Assembly (NCBI RefSeq): GCF_963259705.1 | Contig: NC_081851.1 | Span: forward strand, 60,534,855-60,598,854 | Direction of reading: 5' to 3' | Origin: Myotis daubentonii | Taxonomy: Eukaryota > Chordata > Mammalia > Chiroptera > Vespertilionidae | Length of the DNA stretch: 64,000 nt | In this document: one piece after another, positions 34,689-47,115 of the stretch | How positions within the stretch are numbered: position 1 is the stretch's first letter | How the letters are laid out: each line of letters starts with the position of its first letter | Program-made: the position numbers and the translations under genes | The notes under the pieces: generated by a model | What the model saw: only the letters and a program-made list of their open reading frames with translations | What the model was told of the DNA's origin: nothing | The model's database searches: none

Positions 34689-34994
34689 GTATTTCTCATC
34701 TTCTGATTTTCTTTGTCAGCATTGTTTTAGTCTTGTTTGTTTTATTTTTTTTCCCCAAACATTTTGTCCAATTTTAATGAACCAGTTAAAGCATTGTTTT
34801 ATATATAAGATCCTGCTACATTAAGGATTATAGCAAGTTTTTCCATAACAAGTTAAATAAACATATCTACTCAAATATATTTTAATGTTACAATAAAAAA
34901 TAAAAATATTTTTCTTTTTTATGAAAAACATTTAATTTTCTGACTCAAATATGAGTTTTAATTATAGTTCCCTATAAAAATGTCCAGTTTTAAT

Positions 34995-35085
34995 GAACTA
35001 GGACCCATCCATATATATATATACATATATATATATACTCACTTATATATGTAAAACTATATATTGCATATATTATGTATATATA
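34995..35085. repeat. (TA)n-rich tract
   Basis: Interrupted at repeats with short palindromes between 35008 and 35085. Confidence 0.85.
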
Positions 35086-35538
35086 TCATTTTAAGAAGTA
35101 ATTTACCCCTCATTATCAAAGAAATCAGTCGTAGATGAAATTATAGCTCGGTCAGTAGCATTATTATAATATCCATTTTTCTCAGACCAAAATTTGGATT
35201 ATAAAGCCCCCTTGAAGTTATAAATATTAAGACTATCTTACCATTAGGGAAGAAAAGATGGGACATTAGCCCTGGTGAATATTAAATAAATAATACTTTT
35301 AATAGTTACTATTACATAAATAGTTCTTTTCTACTTCTGTAGCTGGCCAGGTTGCCTTTATGCTTACTTCTAGATTTCAATTTTCTGCACTTTTCTGAAT
35401 TTTCCTTATCTTTTCTTCCTCTCTGCTTCAGTAACATCTCTCTCAATTCTGGTTGATTTAAATGATTCTTAACATAAATTCTTAAATTTGTGCCCTCTAA
35501 TATTTGTAGAACATAAAAGAGATTTTAGAAATAATTTT

Positions 35539-35791
35539 TAGCCCTAGCTAAGCTAGTTTGGCTTAGTGGATAGAGCGTTGGCCTGCAGACCAAAGAGTCC
35601 CGGGTTCAATCCCAGTCAAGGGCACGTACCTTGGTTGCAGGCTCCTCCTTGGCCCAGGCCGTGGTCGGGGCTCATGTAGGAGGCAACCAATCGATGTGTT
35701 TCTCTCACATCGATATTTCCCTCTGTCTTTCCCTCTCCCTTCCACTTTCTCGGAAAATATCCTCGGGTGAGGATTAGAAAAAAAGAAAAAC
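35539..35791 (+). mobile_element. Ves-type SINE, full length
   Basis: Head gctagtttggcttagtggat with B-box region gggttcaatccc, body, and tail aaaatatcctcgggtgagga followed by A-rich sequence. Flanked by gaaataatttt (35528) and gaaataatttc (35792), the target duplication. Confidence 0.93.
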
Positions 35792-36879
35792 GAAATAATT
35801 TCTCTTAGGGCAGTTGCTGTCTCAATGGACAAAAAATACTTGTACGTAGAAACTGTTCGCTATGCAACAAAATATGTAGTGGATTGCCAAAACTTTGCCA
35901 GGTGGTGACTTGTGGTGACTGTTGATGAGGAGAGGCTAACAGATCATTGGTATAATAGACATCAGAGAATAAGAAAAGCCTTTGGGTTAACGTGGTTTGT
36001 TTGGCTTCTGGGAGGGACTAAGATTGATTTCAGTATTGTGTAGGAGCCATTATAGGTTCTTCAGGAAGAAAGTGGATATATAAATACCTCCTGTGTTGCA
36101 TGGGAATTAATGTAAAGACAGTCATTGGCACAGTTTGGAGAGATGGCAGATAGAGAGCTGAAATTATGGAGTGGTCATACTACTGCTGTAATTATGGGAT
36201 TAGCTCAAAGGAGGGAGATTGAAGTAATGAAGGAGGAAATGGTAGATGGAACCATGAGATGTCATGTGTTCCCCAGGTAAGTCTCATTAAGTAAAAAGGG
36301 TAAAAAACTGCTATGGGTGATGTCTGTGTTTTGCACTCAAAGGTAGAACCAACATTGGAGGTAGGGAAGAAGCAGTTGAAAAGCAAGAAGAGTCAGTAGA
36401 TGCACTGTCACAAAAGAAAGAAAGATACATCAGATGGCCCAGAGGCCAGAAAGTGAGAGGACTGAGAATTAACCGTCCAAGGACGCAAATGAGGAGGAAT
36501 GTCTGAAGAAAACACTATCAGTGATTTCTGGATTGAAATTTTCTCTAGAATTGGGCCTCAGTAGGCTAGAATGACAGAAATTTGTTGTGGAAATAAAAAA
36601 TTACAGAACCCAAAGTTTAGATTAATATTCTCCAGATAAGACAATTACAGCACCAGAAACACAATACCTTGGAGTTACAATATTCTTTTCTGTACCTGTG
36701 CTGAACTAGCCCCTCTCCAAATAATCAGGAATTTCTTATGAGCGAGGGAACAGTTGATGGGATCTTGTGACAGAGAGGGGCATGAGGGACAGATAATTTG
36801 TGGTAGGAGAGTGAATGAAATATTTGTCAGATCCTGACATTTATAAAATCAATCTTTAAAAAGCTCACTTCTAATGATA

Positions 36880-37083
36880 ATAAAAGCTAACACTTATCTA
36901 AGAAGTTTTTGTATACCAGGCATTATTCTAAACACTTTAAATACATTAACTTATGTCTTACAAATGAGAGAATTTAAGGTGCAAAGAAGCTGAAATTGGT
37001 CTTGCCACTTAGCTAAATAATAGCAGAGCCGGGATTTGACCTAAGCAGCCTGGCCCAGTAATTCATACCTAAACCACTATGTA
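36880..37083 (-). repeat. MIR SINE
   Basis: The complement of MIR: 'ataccaggcattattctaaa', 'acattaacttatgtctta' and 'agagccgggatttgacctaa'. Confidence 0.75.
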
Positions 37084-37089
37084 GGTACT

Positions 37090-37755
37090 GAATTGCAACC
37101 ATGACCACTATTGGTCTCCAAAACATTTTCATCTTCCCAAACTACATCTCCTTACCCATTAAATAATAACTCTCATCCTCCCTTCCCCCAAGGCCCTGGC
37201 AGCCGTCATTCTATTTTCTGTCTCTCTGGGTTTTTTTGTACTCCAGTGACCTTATATAATTGGAATCATGCAACATTTGTCCCTTTGGGACTGGCTCCCT
37301 TTACTTAGTAAAATGTCATCACATCTTCAAGAGTCATCCATGTTGTAGCATTTGTCAGAGTTTCCTTTTTTAAGACTGAATAATATTCCATTATACATAG
37401 AGACTACATTTTGTTTATTCATTGATCGATCAGTGGGCATGAGTTGCTTTCACCTTTTGATTATTGTGAATAATGCTGCTATGAACATGGGTGTACAAAT
37501 ATCTGTCAAATCTGTGCTTTCCTAGGTATATAACTAGATAAGGACATGCTAGATCACATGATAATTCTACATTTAATATGTTTGGGGAACAACCATACAG
37601 TTTTCCATAGCAGCCGCATCATTTTACAGTTCCCACCAGCAGAGCACTAGGGTTCCAATTTCTCTGCTTCCATCAACACTTGTTCTTTTGTGGCAGGGGA
37701 AAGGGAGGTTTTTGTTTTTGTTTTTTAAATAATAGCCATCCTAATGGGTTTGACC
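37090..37755 (-). mobile_element. Truncated old LINE-1 (ORF2 C-terminal region)
   Basis: Antisense L1 landmarks: 'tcatccatgttgtagcattt', 'ctgaataatattccattata', 'gtgaataatgctgctatgaa' and 'cagttcccaccagcagagc'. Broken by stops; a fossil. Confidence 0.8.
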
Positions 37756-38374
37756 TGTCCTTAGTTATTTCAGTCCCCTAATTTCATCAGTCCTAAAATT
37801 TTGGCACTGCGAACAAGATTTTATGTCTTACAAATACTTGTTGCTGGAGCCTAGAAACCACATGAACCCAGAATGTTTGGCTGTCATCTTAGTGGGCAGT
37901 TGCAGCCCTAAGTTCTTTAGGGCCCAGAAAAAACATTTGCTCCCTTATAAAAAGCCTGCTACCTAAAAGTTTGATGTCATCAGTGCTTTCTGGTTGTTTT
38001 AAGTGCTAAGTATATTTATTTATTATTTTGTAAATGAATTTTGAATGTAACACCTCAATTTTCATTACTACAATAAAATGATTTTTTTAAATCAGGCAAT
38101 TATAATACGTAGAACCAGAAGAATAGAGCTTAATTTTTAGGATTGTTAGTGAATAAAAAAAAAAGTTCTTTAAATTTTAAAAGATGCCCAAGTTAAAAAT
38201 AAAAACCTCATTTTAATGTGATAATTAAATAGTAACAGTTTTGCCCATAACCATACAGATGTGTTTACCTGATCTGTCTTTAAATTAGAAGATATTATTA
38301 CACATCTGTTCAGCTGATGCTAATTTTTTAAAATTTGCCTGATTTTTACTGTATATTTTGGCCCATTATGATGA

Positions 38375-38500
38375 AAAATACATCTAAAGTTAATTGTAGG
38401 TGAAACACTATGTTAATTGCTATGGAGGAACATGAATAGGTATATAATTATTACTCTGAAGAAACTTACAGTCTACCTGCGGGAATAAGAATAAAATATG
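38375..38500. repeat. L2-like fragment
   Basis: 'aaacactatgttaattgcta' followed by 'gaagaaacttacagtctacc' resembles the L2 end. Confidence 0.4.
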
Positions 38501-38688
38501 TAAGTTACAATTAAAAACATGTTAGGAAGATAATAACCAATTGATTGTTATCAATAATTATAATAAAAGTACTTTAAAATTATTACTGAATTAGGTCAAA
38601 ACTGAATACAGTCTATAAAGTTATATTCTATAAAAGAAATAGTAAATGCCAACTTTACTTATTTTTAAATCTGTTAAGTTATTATTTA

Positions 38689-39331
38689 CTAGGGGCCCGG
38701 TGCACGAAATTCGTGCACTGGGTGTGTGTGGGGGAGTGTCCCTCAGCCCAGCCTGCCCCCTCTCACATACTGGGAGCCCTCAGGCGTTGACCCCCATCAC
38801 CCTCCAATCACAGGATCGGCCCCTTGCCCAGGCCTGATGCCTCTGGCCTAGGCGTCCGGCCCGGGCAGCGGGGACCCACAGCTGCAGCGGCCCCACGATC
38901 GTGGGCTTCGCTTTAGGCCCAGGCAAGGGACCCCTAGCTCCTGGGACTGCCAGCTTCGACCGTGCCCAGCTCCCATCGCTGGCTCCACCCCTACTTCCTG
39001 CTATCACTGGCCAGGGCGGCAAAGGCGCCTGATTCTCCGATCATGGCTGGGGGGCAGGGCAAAGGCGGCCCCAGGGCCGCCTTTGCCCTGCCCCCCAGCT
39101 CTTAGCTCCCCCCACCCCCCCCGGGTTTCCGATCACTGTCAGTGGCAGGGGGCTTCTTCCTGCTTTCCCTTTCGCCTCCCTGCATTGTGCCTAAGTATGC
39201 AAATTAACCACCATCTTGTTGGCAGTTAACTGCCAATCTTAGTTGGCAGTTAATTTGCATATAGCCCTGATTAGCCAATGAAAAGGGTAGCTCGTACGCC
39301 AATTACCATTTTTCTCTTTTATTAGTGTTGA
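38689..39331 (-). mobile_element. 643-bp non-autonomous Helitron
   Basis: CTAG at the left (38689-38692) beside a hairpin GTGCACGAATTTCGTGCAC (38700-38718, complement), and TCAACACTAATAAAAGAG at the right end. Target A|T (38688 A, 39332 T). Octamers ATGCAAAT at 39197-39204 and ATTTGCAT at 39253-39260. It contains a perfect palindrome with 26-bp arms and a 2-nt loop (39046-39071/39074-39099). A near-identical copy in opposite orientation lies at 60276-60914. Confidence 0.93.
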
Positions 39332-41420
39332 TTATAAAATGTATGTTGTGTGGTCACTTTTCTTATCTAATGTTGAAGACAATTTCTAAGGAGACCTCAT
39401 TTCATAATTGCTCAATGGTAGCACATTCTCTAGAATGTCAAACCTAACCTAGTATTCATTTCCAAGCTTGCTGTACAGAAGTCATGTTATTCAGTTTGAG
39501 CTTCCTTAAGTCTTCTGCTTTTATTAGAATACTGACTGCTTGATCAGTATTATGACTCCACTTGCTTTTCTGACTTTTTAAGAAATAAAAACTTTTTGAA
39601 TTATCCAGGATTCAATCCCTTTTTACTCCTGTAAATTATCTACCACATTAAAAGGTATCTAACGGTTTTATTTGTTCCACAATTCTCTCATTTTTTATGA
39701 TAAAAAAGTTTTCCTCTTCTGTGTTCTTTTTTCTTGGGTAAAATAAATTGGTGAAGTACTTTCTCTGTGTGTTTTTGTAGCCAACTGTGTCAATTCTATT
39801 AACTTCCTGCTGTTTTCTCGTTAGGTATATAGACTGTAATCTCGTGGGGGGGGGGGGCTAATAAAAAATCAATATCTTCTTGATCATATATTTTCTTTTT
39901 CCAGTGTTCACGTCGCATCCTTTTATTCTTTTTCATTTTTTTCTGGCACCATATTTTCTTAGAGACTTTATCCTACGTTTAGAAATACAACCCCATTCAT
40001 TAAAACGAACCATGGAAATTAAGACTTTGTGGCTCAGAAGGATATTTTAATTGAGCTGGGTAGACCATCTTAAATTTTTGTTATGTTGAATCTGTAATAG
40101 GCTATTGCATGTTTTCAGTCCATGTTGTTGACCTTGACTATGTTGTTAAGTATTGTCATTCACTAATAGGTTGATGCCTGATTTATGCAACTAATATTTT
40201 TATGTCTGTCCTAACATGTTCAAATGTATTCTTATTTAGCCCATGTTTAACTCATCTAGGGTATATTTTGAGTGCTTTTCCAAGAATAATTTTGGTAGTA
40301 TTTTCTGTTACAGAATAGCTTTCAAGTCCTTTTAAAAAGGGTTGTAGATCAGTTTTTCTTAGACTGCCCTAAAGATACATAAATAATTACTAACTTTGCC
40401 CAGGTTTCACATTTTTTTTCTTTCCTATTTCTTTTCATTTTTCTTGTCTGATTTACTATCTGTATTCTTGCTATTTATAATAGGTGCTTGGTAAATAATA
40501 GCTGAATTAAAGAGGATTAGATAATTAATAGAAGGACTTAGTGTAATTTTTTTACTTGATGACGTGGCCAGTACATTGTTTATATTCCATGTTCGCTAAA
40601 ACGTAACAGAACTTGATTTACAGAGAAGGAATTTATAAAGAACCAAGCCCCTTGCAATCTTAGCTCTCCTGGGAGGGCTTCACATATGGCCCAGGGAATC
40701 ACCAGACTTGGATCTGTCTGCAGAGGGTGTTAGCTGTTTTTAAACTCTTCTCTTACCTTCTTAAGTACACTGATGGTCTCAGTTTATTTTTTCCCCAGTC
40801 ATTGTCATCAACCTGGTAGTTGTCACGTCTGCATTTAAGCAACAGAAGTATATGCTTTGAGAAGCTGTCATTTGATTTAAGGTTTAAGAGATTATTGGCT
40901 AAAGATATTGCTGGTCTGTAGAGGGCCCAGTTATCTACAGCTGAAGAAAACAAACTTGAATTGGAAAGTAAATTCATTGAGATAGTACTTCTCTTTACCG
41001 ATTATCAATGTTTAAAAGTTCCGTGTAAAGTCATGACCAATTAAATTGTTCACTATAATAATGTGTGACTGTCTCATAATAACAGTGATTTTATTATATT
41101 AAGATCTATCATTAATTTGAGAATAGGTATCCCTTTTCATTAGAATTTCATGTGATACCAGTGTGACAGTTGACTAATCTTTTTTGTTTATGATATATTA
41201 TCTTTTCTCTCACTAGTAAGAATATTCATTATGCATGGAAGAACACAAATATTGAAGACAAAATTAGATATTTATTTTCATCAGATATTATTTTGACAGA
41301 TCTTGTAATACTTAAATGTTAAAGTACTTTTCATTTAAATGTAATGTATTGCTTAGAATCCTCTCAGGATTCTAGGCTTAGCAGTATTTGGACCTAGAAT
41401 TATTTTAATGTATATATTAA

Positions 41421-41529
41421 CTAGAGGCCCAATGCACGAATTTGTGCAAGGGGGCTCGGCCCTTGCAGCCCCGACTTCGTCCAGAAGGACTCCGGTCTAA
41501 TTAGCATATTACACTTATATTATTATAGA
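41421..41529 (-). mobile_element. 109-bp minimal Helitron
   Basis: CTAG with hairpin TGCACGAATTTGTGCA at the left and GA (TC reversed) at the right, between A and T. It has both termini but only about 60 bp between them, lacking the CTCF-like core. Confidence 0.85.
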
Positions 41530-41574
41530 TGAGGCTGAAGTGTTAGTTATGTGTTTATAGGAAAATAAACAAAT

Positions 41575-41790
41575 AGCATCTGAACAAGCATTTACTTAGG
41601 GCCTCGTTAATATGTGCCAGTTGTTATGCTAGACCTTGGGCTGTAGGGAAGAAAGATGGATTTAACAATTTCCCTTTGTTTGAGGAGCTCACAGCCTGGC
41701 AACTATTTTTATAGACTTGTAATAAATTAATTAAAATGCAGAGTAATTGCTGGAGAAGAACTATGTATTAAATGCATCGGAGACTTGGAG
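41575..41790. repeat. L2-like fragment
   Basis: 'atatgtgccagttgttatgct', 'gaccttgggctgtagggaag' and 'gaggagctcacagcctggca' follow the L2 3' order. Confidence 0.5.
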
Positions 41791-42664
41791 AAGGTTGCAG
41801 CTATCTTACTTGACAGTCTTGGAAGGCTGCTAACAGCACTCTAAGTATATTATATTCTAGTAAAAATAAAATTCACTTGAAATGTTAAATATTCCCCCTT
41901 TATTATTAAAATAGTGCTTGAGATACATAGGCTTTAAGAAGGAGAGGAGAAAAGGAGACTCTGCTTTCCATTATTGTTGGAAAGCATTTTTCTTTTTGGT
42001 CTCAAGGTGTTTGTGTTGAGCACATATATATTGTTTGTACCTTTAAATTTCAATTCTGAATTCTACAACATGCAGCATTTAGTGAGAATGTTTAAATAGC
42101 TGATGAACTGCCTTAATGATATTGAAGTTTTGCTACTTACACTTAACTCTTTAAAATATGTTAAAAGCCCTAACATACAATTTATAATCTTTGGCAAATC
42201 CATATATATATATATATATTACTTTAAAAGAATACCCTATTTTATTTCTTTAAAAATTACTACCTGCATAAAGCAGTAGTAGCAACGTGTGAATAGACAT
42301 AATTATTGCAGCTCGTACAGACCAAGATTTTTGTTGCTTGCTCCCTTCTGTAATCATTTTTGCTTCATTAGAGCTTGAGAATAAAGACTTTATTTGAACT
42401 TTTTCTAAAAGCTGACTTTACAAATGTTAATTACAATAGCAATATCCTTAAATGAAACTTGCATATATTATTTAAATGAGTTCCCAGAAAAATATTGAAC
42501 TTTCCTTTTATTGTTGCAAGTCCTACCATGCCTTCTTTTTAAGAACATACAGCAATACAGATTTATTTGAAGTTTGGGGTTTCTGCTTTAAAACTAATGT
42601 ATATTATGTGTCGTGATTTGTAAGATACTACTGTTTTACTAAATATTTTGTTTTATACTATTAG

Positions 42665-42723
42665 GATCTACAACTAGAATATGGACAAGGACACCAAGGT
42701 AGTTACTTTTTAGGTGCAAACAA
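42665..42723 (+). CDS. MAP4K3: MAP4K3 exon 16: linker
   Basis: 59 nt, DLQLEYGQGHQGSYFLGAN plus AA of a lysine codon, residues about 374-392. Phase 0 in, phase 2 out. Acceptor ttttatactattag, strong donor gtaagt. Confidence 0.95.
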
Positions 42724-45700
42724 GTAAGTAAAGTTCTTTTAAAATTAAATTTAAATCAGGAATAATTAAGTTGCCTTAAAATATTATATCTTAATAATTA
42801 CAATACTAAATAATTAGAGTAGTAAAATAGTTGGTAGATATATTTCATAAAATACTTTTAACTTTGTTTTACTGCTACTTTGCTAATCATTTAATCAATA
42901 ATTGTTATAATGGAGACAATCACCTTAAATTTTTTACATCAAACTACTTTGTAGATCTCTAGAGAAAACTAAGTATATTCCAAATGAGGATAAATATATG
43001 TTTGAGAAATTTATTTTTTTATTTGTAAAGACTTGTCTGTTCCTTATAAAACTTGCTTTGGTATGTCTCTTAGATGTGTTGGCCTCTGAAAACAGCTGGA
43101 AATATTCACACTGTTTAGAAATCTTAATATTTTAGCTGGTAAGAGTCTTTTAAAAAGTGAACAGTAATTAAAATGTGTCTAAAGTTTTGAAAGGTATTTA
43201 TGCAAGAAATAAACCCAAATTATTCAAGGCCTACTCTACACCACGCACTAAGGTGTAACAATTTCAGTTGTTCATAAGCCCGAGTTAGCAAGGTATGGAG
43301 ACCAGACTCTGCTATTCCCCGTAGATTTTCTTATTGTGCTCTCATTCCTTCAACCCTCCCCCAAAGGCCCTCATTAAATGATTTTATTCCCCCGCCTCCA
43401 AAAAGTTAATATTATAAGGAAATATTATTTAAGTTGCCAAAACCTCCCAGCAATGTAGATATTTTAATAATCAGATCAAATTAAAATTTCAAAATATTTC
43501 AGTTGCTTTAGAGAGTTGAGACATACACACAGACACACACCCTTATTTTAAGTTAAACAGTTGACAAAGGGTGACTAAAGACAAGTAGCTCAGATTTAGT
43601 GATTATAGTGCAAAATCATGTCTCTTTCTTTAAATAAATGAATCATTTAAATATGTTTTTCAACACAGAAAAAAGGCGTTGAATGACAACCTAGAGAAAT
43701 GCCTTAGTTTTTATTTAAACAACTTCATTTAAGTACTGTGAGGTGTTTTTTTATTAAATTATTAATAGTAACATTATTTATATTTCCTAAATGGAAAATA
43801 AGTGTGAAATTCTCCTGGTAGAAAAATGAAATTCTATCTAAATAATAACTAGTCGCTATTTATAGTTTGTCCTGATTTGTTGATGGACAACAAAGGAAAG
43901 TTTGTCTCATAGTGAGTTAGCAAATGAAAATTTTATGTATTTTTTGTTATTTTGTCTAAATTTGAGGTCACTGGTTTAAGGCCCTTGTTAGTAAATTTCG
44001 ATATATTTTAAGAGACTGGAAAATTTGGAAAGATATTTTATTTACCTTTCTTGGACTCATTTAAAATATACTTTTAAATGGCATACTTGCAAAAATAACC
44101 AAAAAAATATTATATATATGGTCCATCTCTAAATGATTTTCCAGATTCCTTAGTTTCCATTTTCTGATTTTTAGCTGTTAGACATTTTCATAGTATATGG
44201 TTACTTTGGCTAGGTAAAATATTAATAATTTGCCCAACCTTCATTTTTTTGATTAATTGGATCCCTGCTTAAGGAACTGTATTCTTTATAACGAATTACT
44301 GGCAAGGTAGGTTGGCCAAAAGTTTGACCTTTGGCTGTGTTTCGTGTACAGGTACATATACATACATGTGACATGAGCATGGATGTAGCACTTCTCTTAC
44401 TGTACTGATATGTCTGCTTTATCCTTGTGACTAGACAGTGTGTTAAAACTCACAGGGTTTCCTGCTTTCTCCATAGGTGATCAGGCAAACAGATTTTCAT
44501 TTCTGGGTTTCTACCTATTACAGACCATGTGGCAGCTATCTAAGATAGTTGCTATTTTTAAATAAATGCCTATATATTTTGACTTATTGAGCGGTTTTCT
44601 TTTCTTTTGAATTATATTATTATTGAGGTCAACTTTTCTGACCATTTAAAACCAACAATATTTTTTTTTAAAGTTTTAAATTATTTTTAATTTTTTAATG
44701 TAGCGCAAAAATTCTAAAGATAAATTCTCTTTTAAAAAAGACCTAAATAGTAGTGAAAAGAGTAAATTGAATTACACAATTCCTGGCACAATCGAATGTA
44801 GTAGTAGTAAAGACCAGAATTGTCTCTTTCTGTAAGCCATGAGACTTCTCTGGTAAAATGGGGATTACAATAGTACCTTCTTTTGGGGGTGAAATGGAAT
44901 AGTCATTGTAAAACATTTGGCATATTTATGGTTTAGTAAGTACTTACTAGTTGCTCTTATTTGTAGTATTTACTCAGTAATTGTTGATTGTAAGATCAAG
45001 TGAATATAAGTAAATAAAACTGCTCTTTTGGTTTTAGAGAAACAGGGAGTGGTTTTGTTTTCAAATATAATCAAGGCAGTACTTTATAGATTGTTTTGAA
45101 CCAGTTAGACAATTTTGAAAGACTTGAGTAGTCAGCAGCATGAATTCCTTAGTTAATTCAAATATGCTAAGTATTTTTGGCAGTTTTGTGGGGGTTTTTT
45201 ACTTCCATATTATTTTCTTCACATGATCAGTTAAAACTATATTTGCATACAGTTCCATTTTTAATCCTATTCAAATTTTTAAATCATTTTAGGTTGATTT
45301 AGTAATTGAGTATCTGAGGGCATCATTTTTGTTTTGTTCATTACTTTCTAAAAATTCCATAATAGAATAATGAAGTGAACTAGTGAATAGTGACATTGTT
45401 TATTGTATGGTACCCAGTCTTGATGGTTAAATCAGCATCACATTTTTCTCCAGTGCTCTCCAGATATAGTACTTACTGTAAATTAACATTTTAGCAAATT
45501 TAGCCATGTTTTATCTTCTCCTTCACAATGCCTGAAAAGCAAATGTATTCTACTTTTCATTAATACTTAATGAAATCTTTAACTTTATCAACAAAAAAGT
45601 CTTAACACATAGTAGGAGATTTATAAGTAAATGAATAAAAAATATATATGGGTTCGTAAGCCATAAATTAGCCACTTTTTCATGTTTTCTTATTCAGCTT

Positions 45701-45960
45701 TTTTCTCTTATTCTTAGAGAACCTAGAAAAGTGGAATGCCATATAAGTTCAATTACACAGGGTAACTAAAAATAAACTACATTTAAATTCTCCTCTTAGT
45801 TATTCTCAAATCTTGATATTCCCTACTGGAAAAAAAATGCTTCAAAAAATATTGTCATATGCTCAAGAAAATGTTTTTCTTTTCACATCTTCTGAAGGAA
45901 TATGAAAGCCCACTGTATAGTTCAAAAATATTATGTTTAATTCAGTAAAATAGTTTAAAG

Positions 45961-46832
45961 CAGCACTTCTTAAAATTTTAGTCTCAGAATCCTTTTACAG
46001 ACTTAAAATACTATTGAGGATTCCAATGAGTTTTTGTTAATATAGGTTATAACTGTCAATATTTATGTTATTAGAAATGTACACAGAACTTTTCAAAATA
46101 TTTATTCTAATTGTAATATACTCATTACATGTTATAAATAACATTTTTGGTGTATTACAATTGTTTTTTATTATTTAGGACCAATTCACGTGCCACCTTT
46201 ATGGCACCTCCTTCCTAATTCCACTCAGTTCTTCTCATGAGAATTAGAAGCAACAAATAATTGCAAGAAGGTTTTATATAGGTCAGTGTAATACAACAAA
46301 CTTTTTGTTGAGGCCCACTAATAACATTTTTTATGAAAAATAGCTATTTTTTTCTGAAATAAAATACCATTAGTAAGAAAAGTACATTGATATTTTTTTT
46401 TGCATATCTCCTTAATGTTTGGCTTAAATGAAGACAGCTGGCTTCTCATGTCTGTTGCTAATCTGTTGTGATATCTATATATATAAAACCCTAAACAACT
46501 GTTACAACCGGATGACCGGCCGGTAGCTATGATGCACACTGACCACCAGGGGGCAGACGCTCAATGCAGGAACTGCCCCCTGGTGGTCAGTGGGTTCCCA
46601 CAGCCAACCTTCCCCGCCGGCTGGCCCCACCTGTGCACAAATATGTGCACTGGCCTCTAGTGTTCTTTGTAGTCTAGAAAACTAGAGTTCCATTTTCAAT
46701 GAAAGAATAAAAGTGAAAAGGTAAACACTTTAATATTATGAAAATAGTGTTGACCTTGCAGACCTTCTACAGGAGACTAAGACCCCCAGGATCTCCAGAC
46801 CACATTTTGAGAATTGTGGGTTTAAAGAAATG
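45961..46832 (-). mobile_element. Old hAT-Charlie element, interrupted twice
   Basis: The left end cagcacttcttaaaatttta, inner phrases 'aatccttttacagacttaaa', 'gacagctggcttctcatgtc' and the right end 'ccagaccacattttgagaat' match an ancient Charlie-type MITE. It is split at about 46150-46310 by unrecognised DNA with short inverted ends (gtgtattacaa / tgtaatacaac) and at 46474-46660 by a Helitron. Strand is arbitrary. Confidence 0.6.
46474..46660 (+). mobile_element. 187-bp non-autonomous Helitron
   Basis: TCTATATATATAAAACCCTA start, hairpin tgtgcacaaatatgtgca and CTAG end, between A and T. Carries inverted CCACCAGGGGGCAG motifs at 46543-46556 and 46573-46586 (reversed). Confidence 0.92.
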
Positions 46833-46864
46833 TTGTTTAGTCGATAATAATAAAAAAACCAAAC

Positions 46865-47115
46865 ACTAATTGAATACTTACTATGTTCTAAATTACTATT
46901 CTAAGCATTTTACCTATATTAATGCATTATATCTTCAGATATATAAACATTTGACATCATGTATATTGTAATTCCCATTTTACTGATGTGGAAACTGAAG
47001 CATAGGGAAATCAAAGTGACTTATTGCGGGCCATGCAGCTTCCAGTGGCCGAGGCAGGAGTCAGACTCAGGCTGACTTTGCTTCACAACCCAGCACCGTT
47101 TTGCTAAGCTGCCTT
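46865..47115 (-). repeat. MIR SINE
   Basis: The complement of MIR: 'gaatacttactatgttctaa', 'cccattttactgatgtggaa' and 'agtcagactcaggctgactt'. Confidence 0.8.

Larger units (their letters stand above)
34689..42664 (+). other. MAP4K3: MAP4K3 intron 15
   Basis: 8.0 kb, one of the two largest complete introns here. Holds a (TA)n tract, a Ves SINE, a MIR, an L1 fragment, a 643-bp Helitron, a 109-bp Helitron and L2 traces. 35800-36870, 37800-38370, 39340-41410 and 41800-42660 hold nothing I can name, apart from a (TA)n tract at 42201-42222. Confidence 0.83.

Noticed and set aside
38646..39022. GC-rich open frames with Pro/Ala/Gly-rich products, and similar ones at 60586-60936
   Set aside because: Both lie in the two mirror Helitrons and read the same non-coding DNA; no start context or conserved protein.
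44305..44330. ggttggccaaaagttt resembling a mariner terminus
   Set aside because: No matching inverted end nearby and only 16 bases of likeness.
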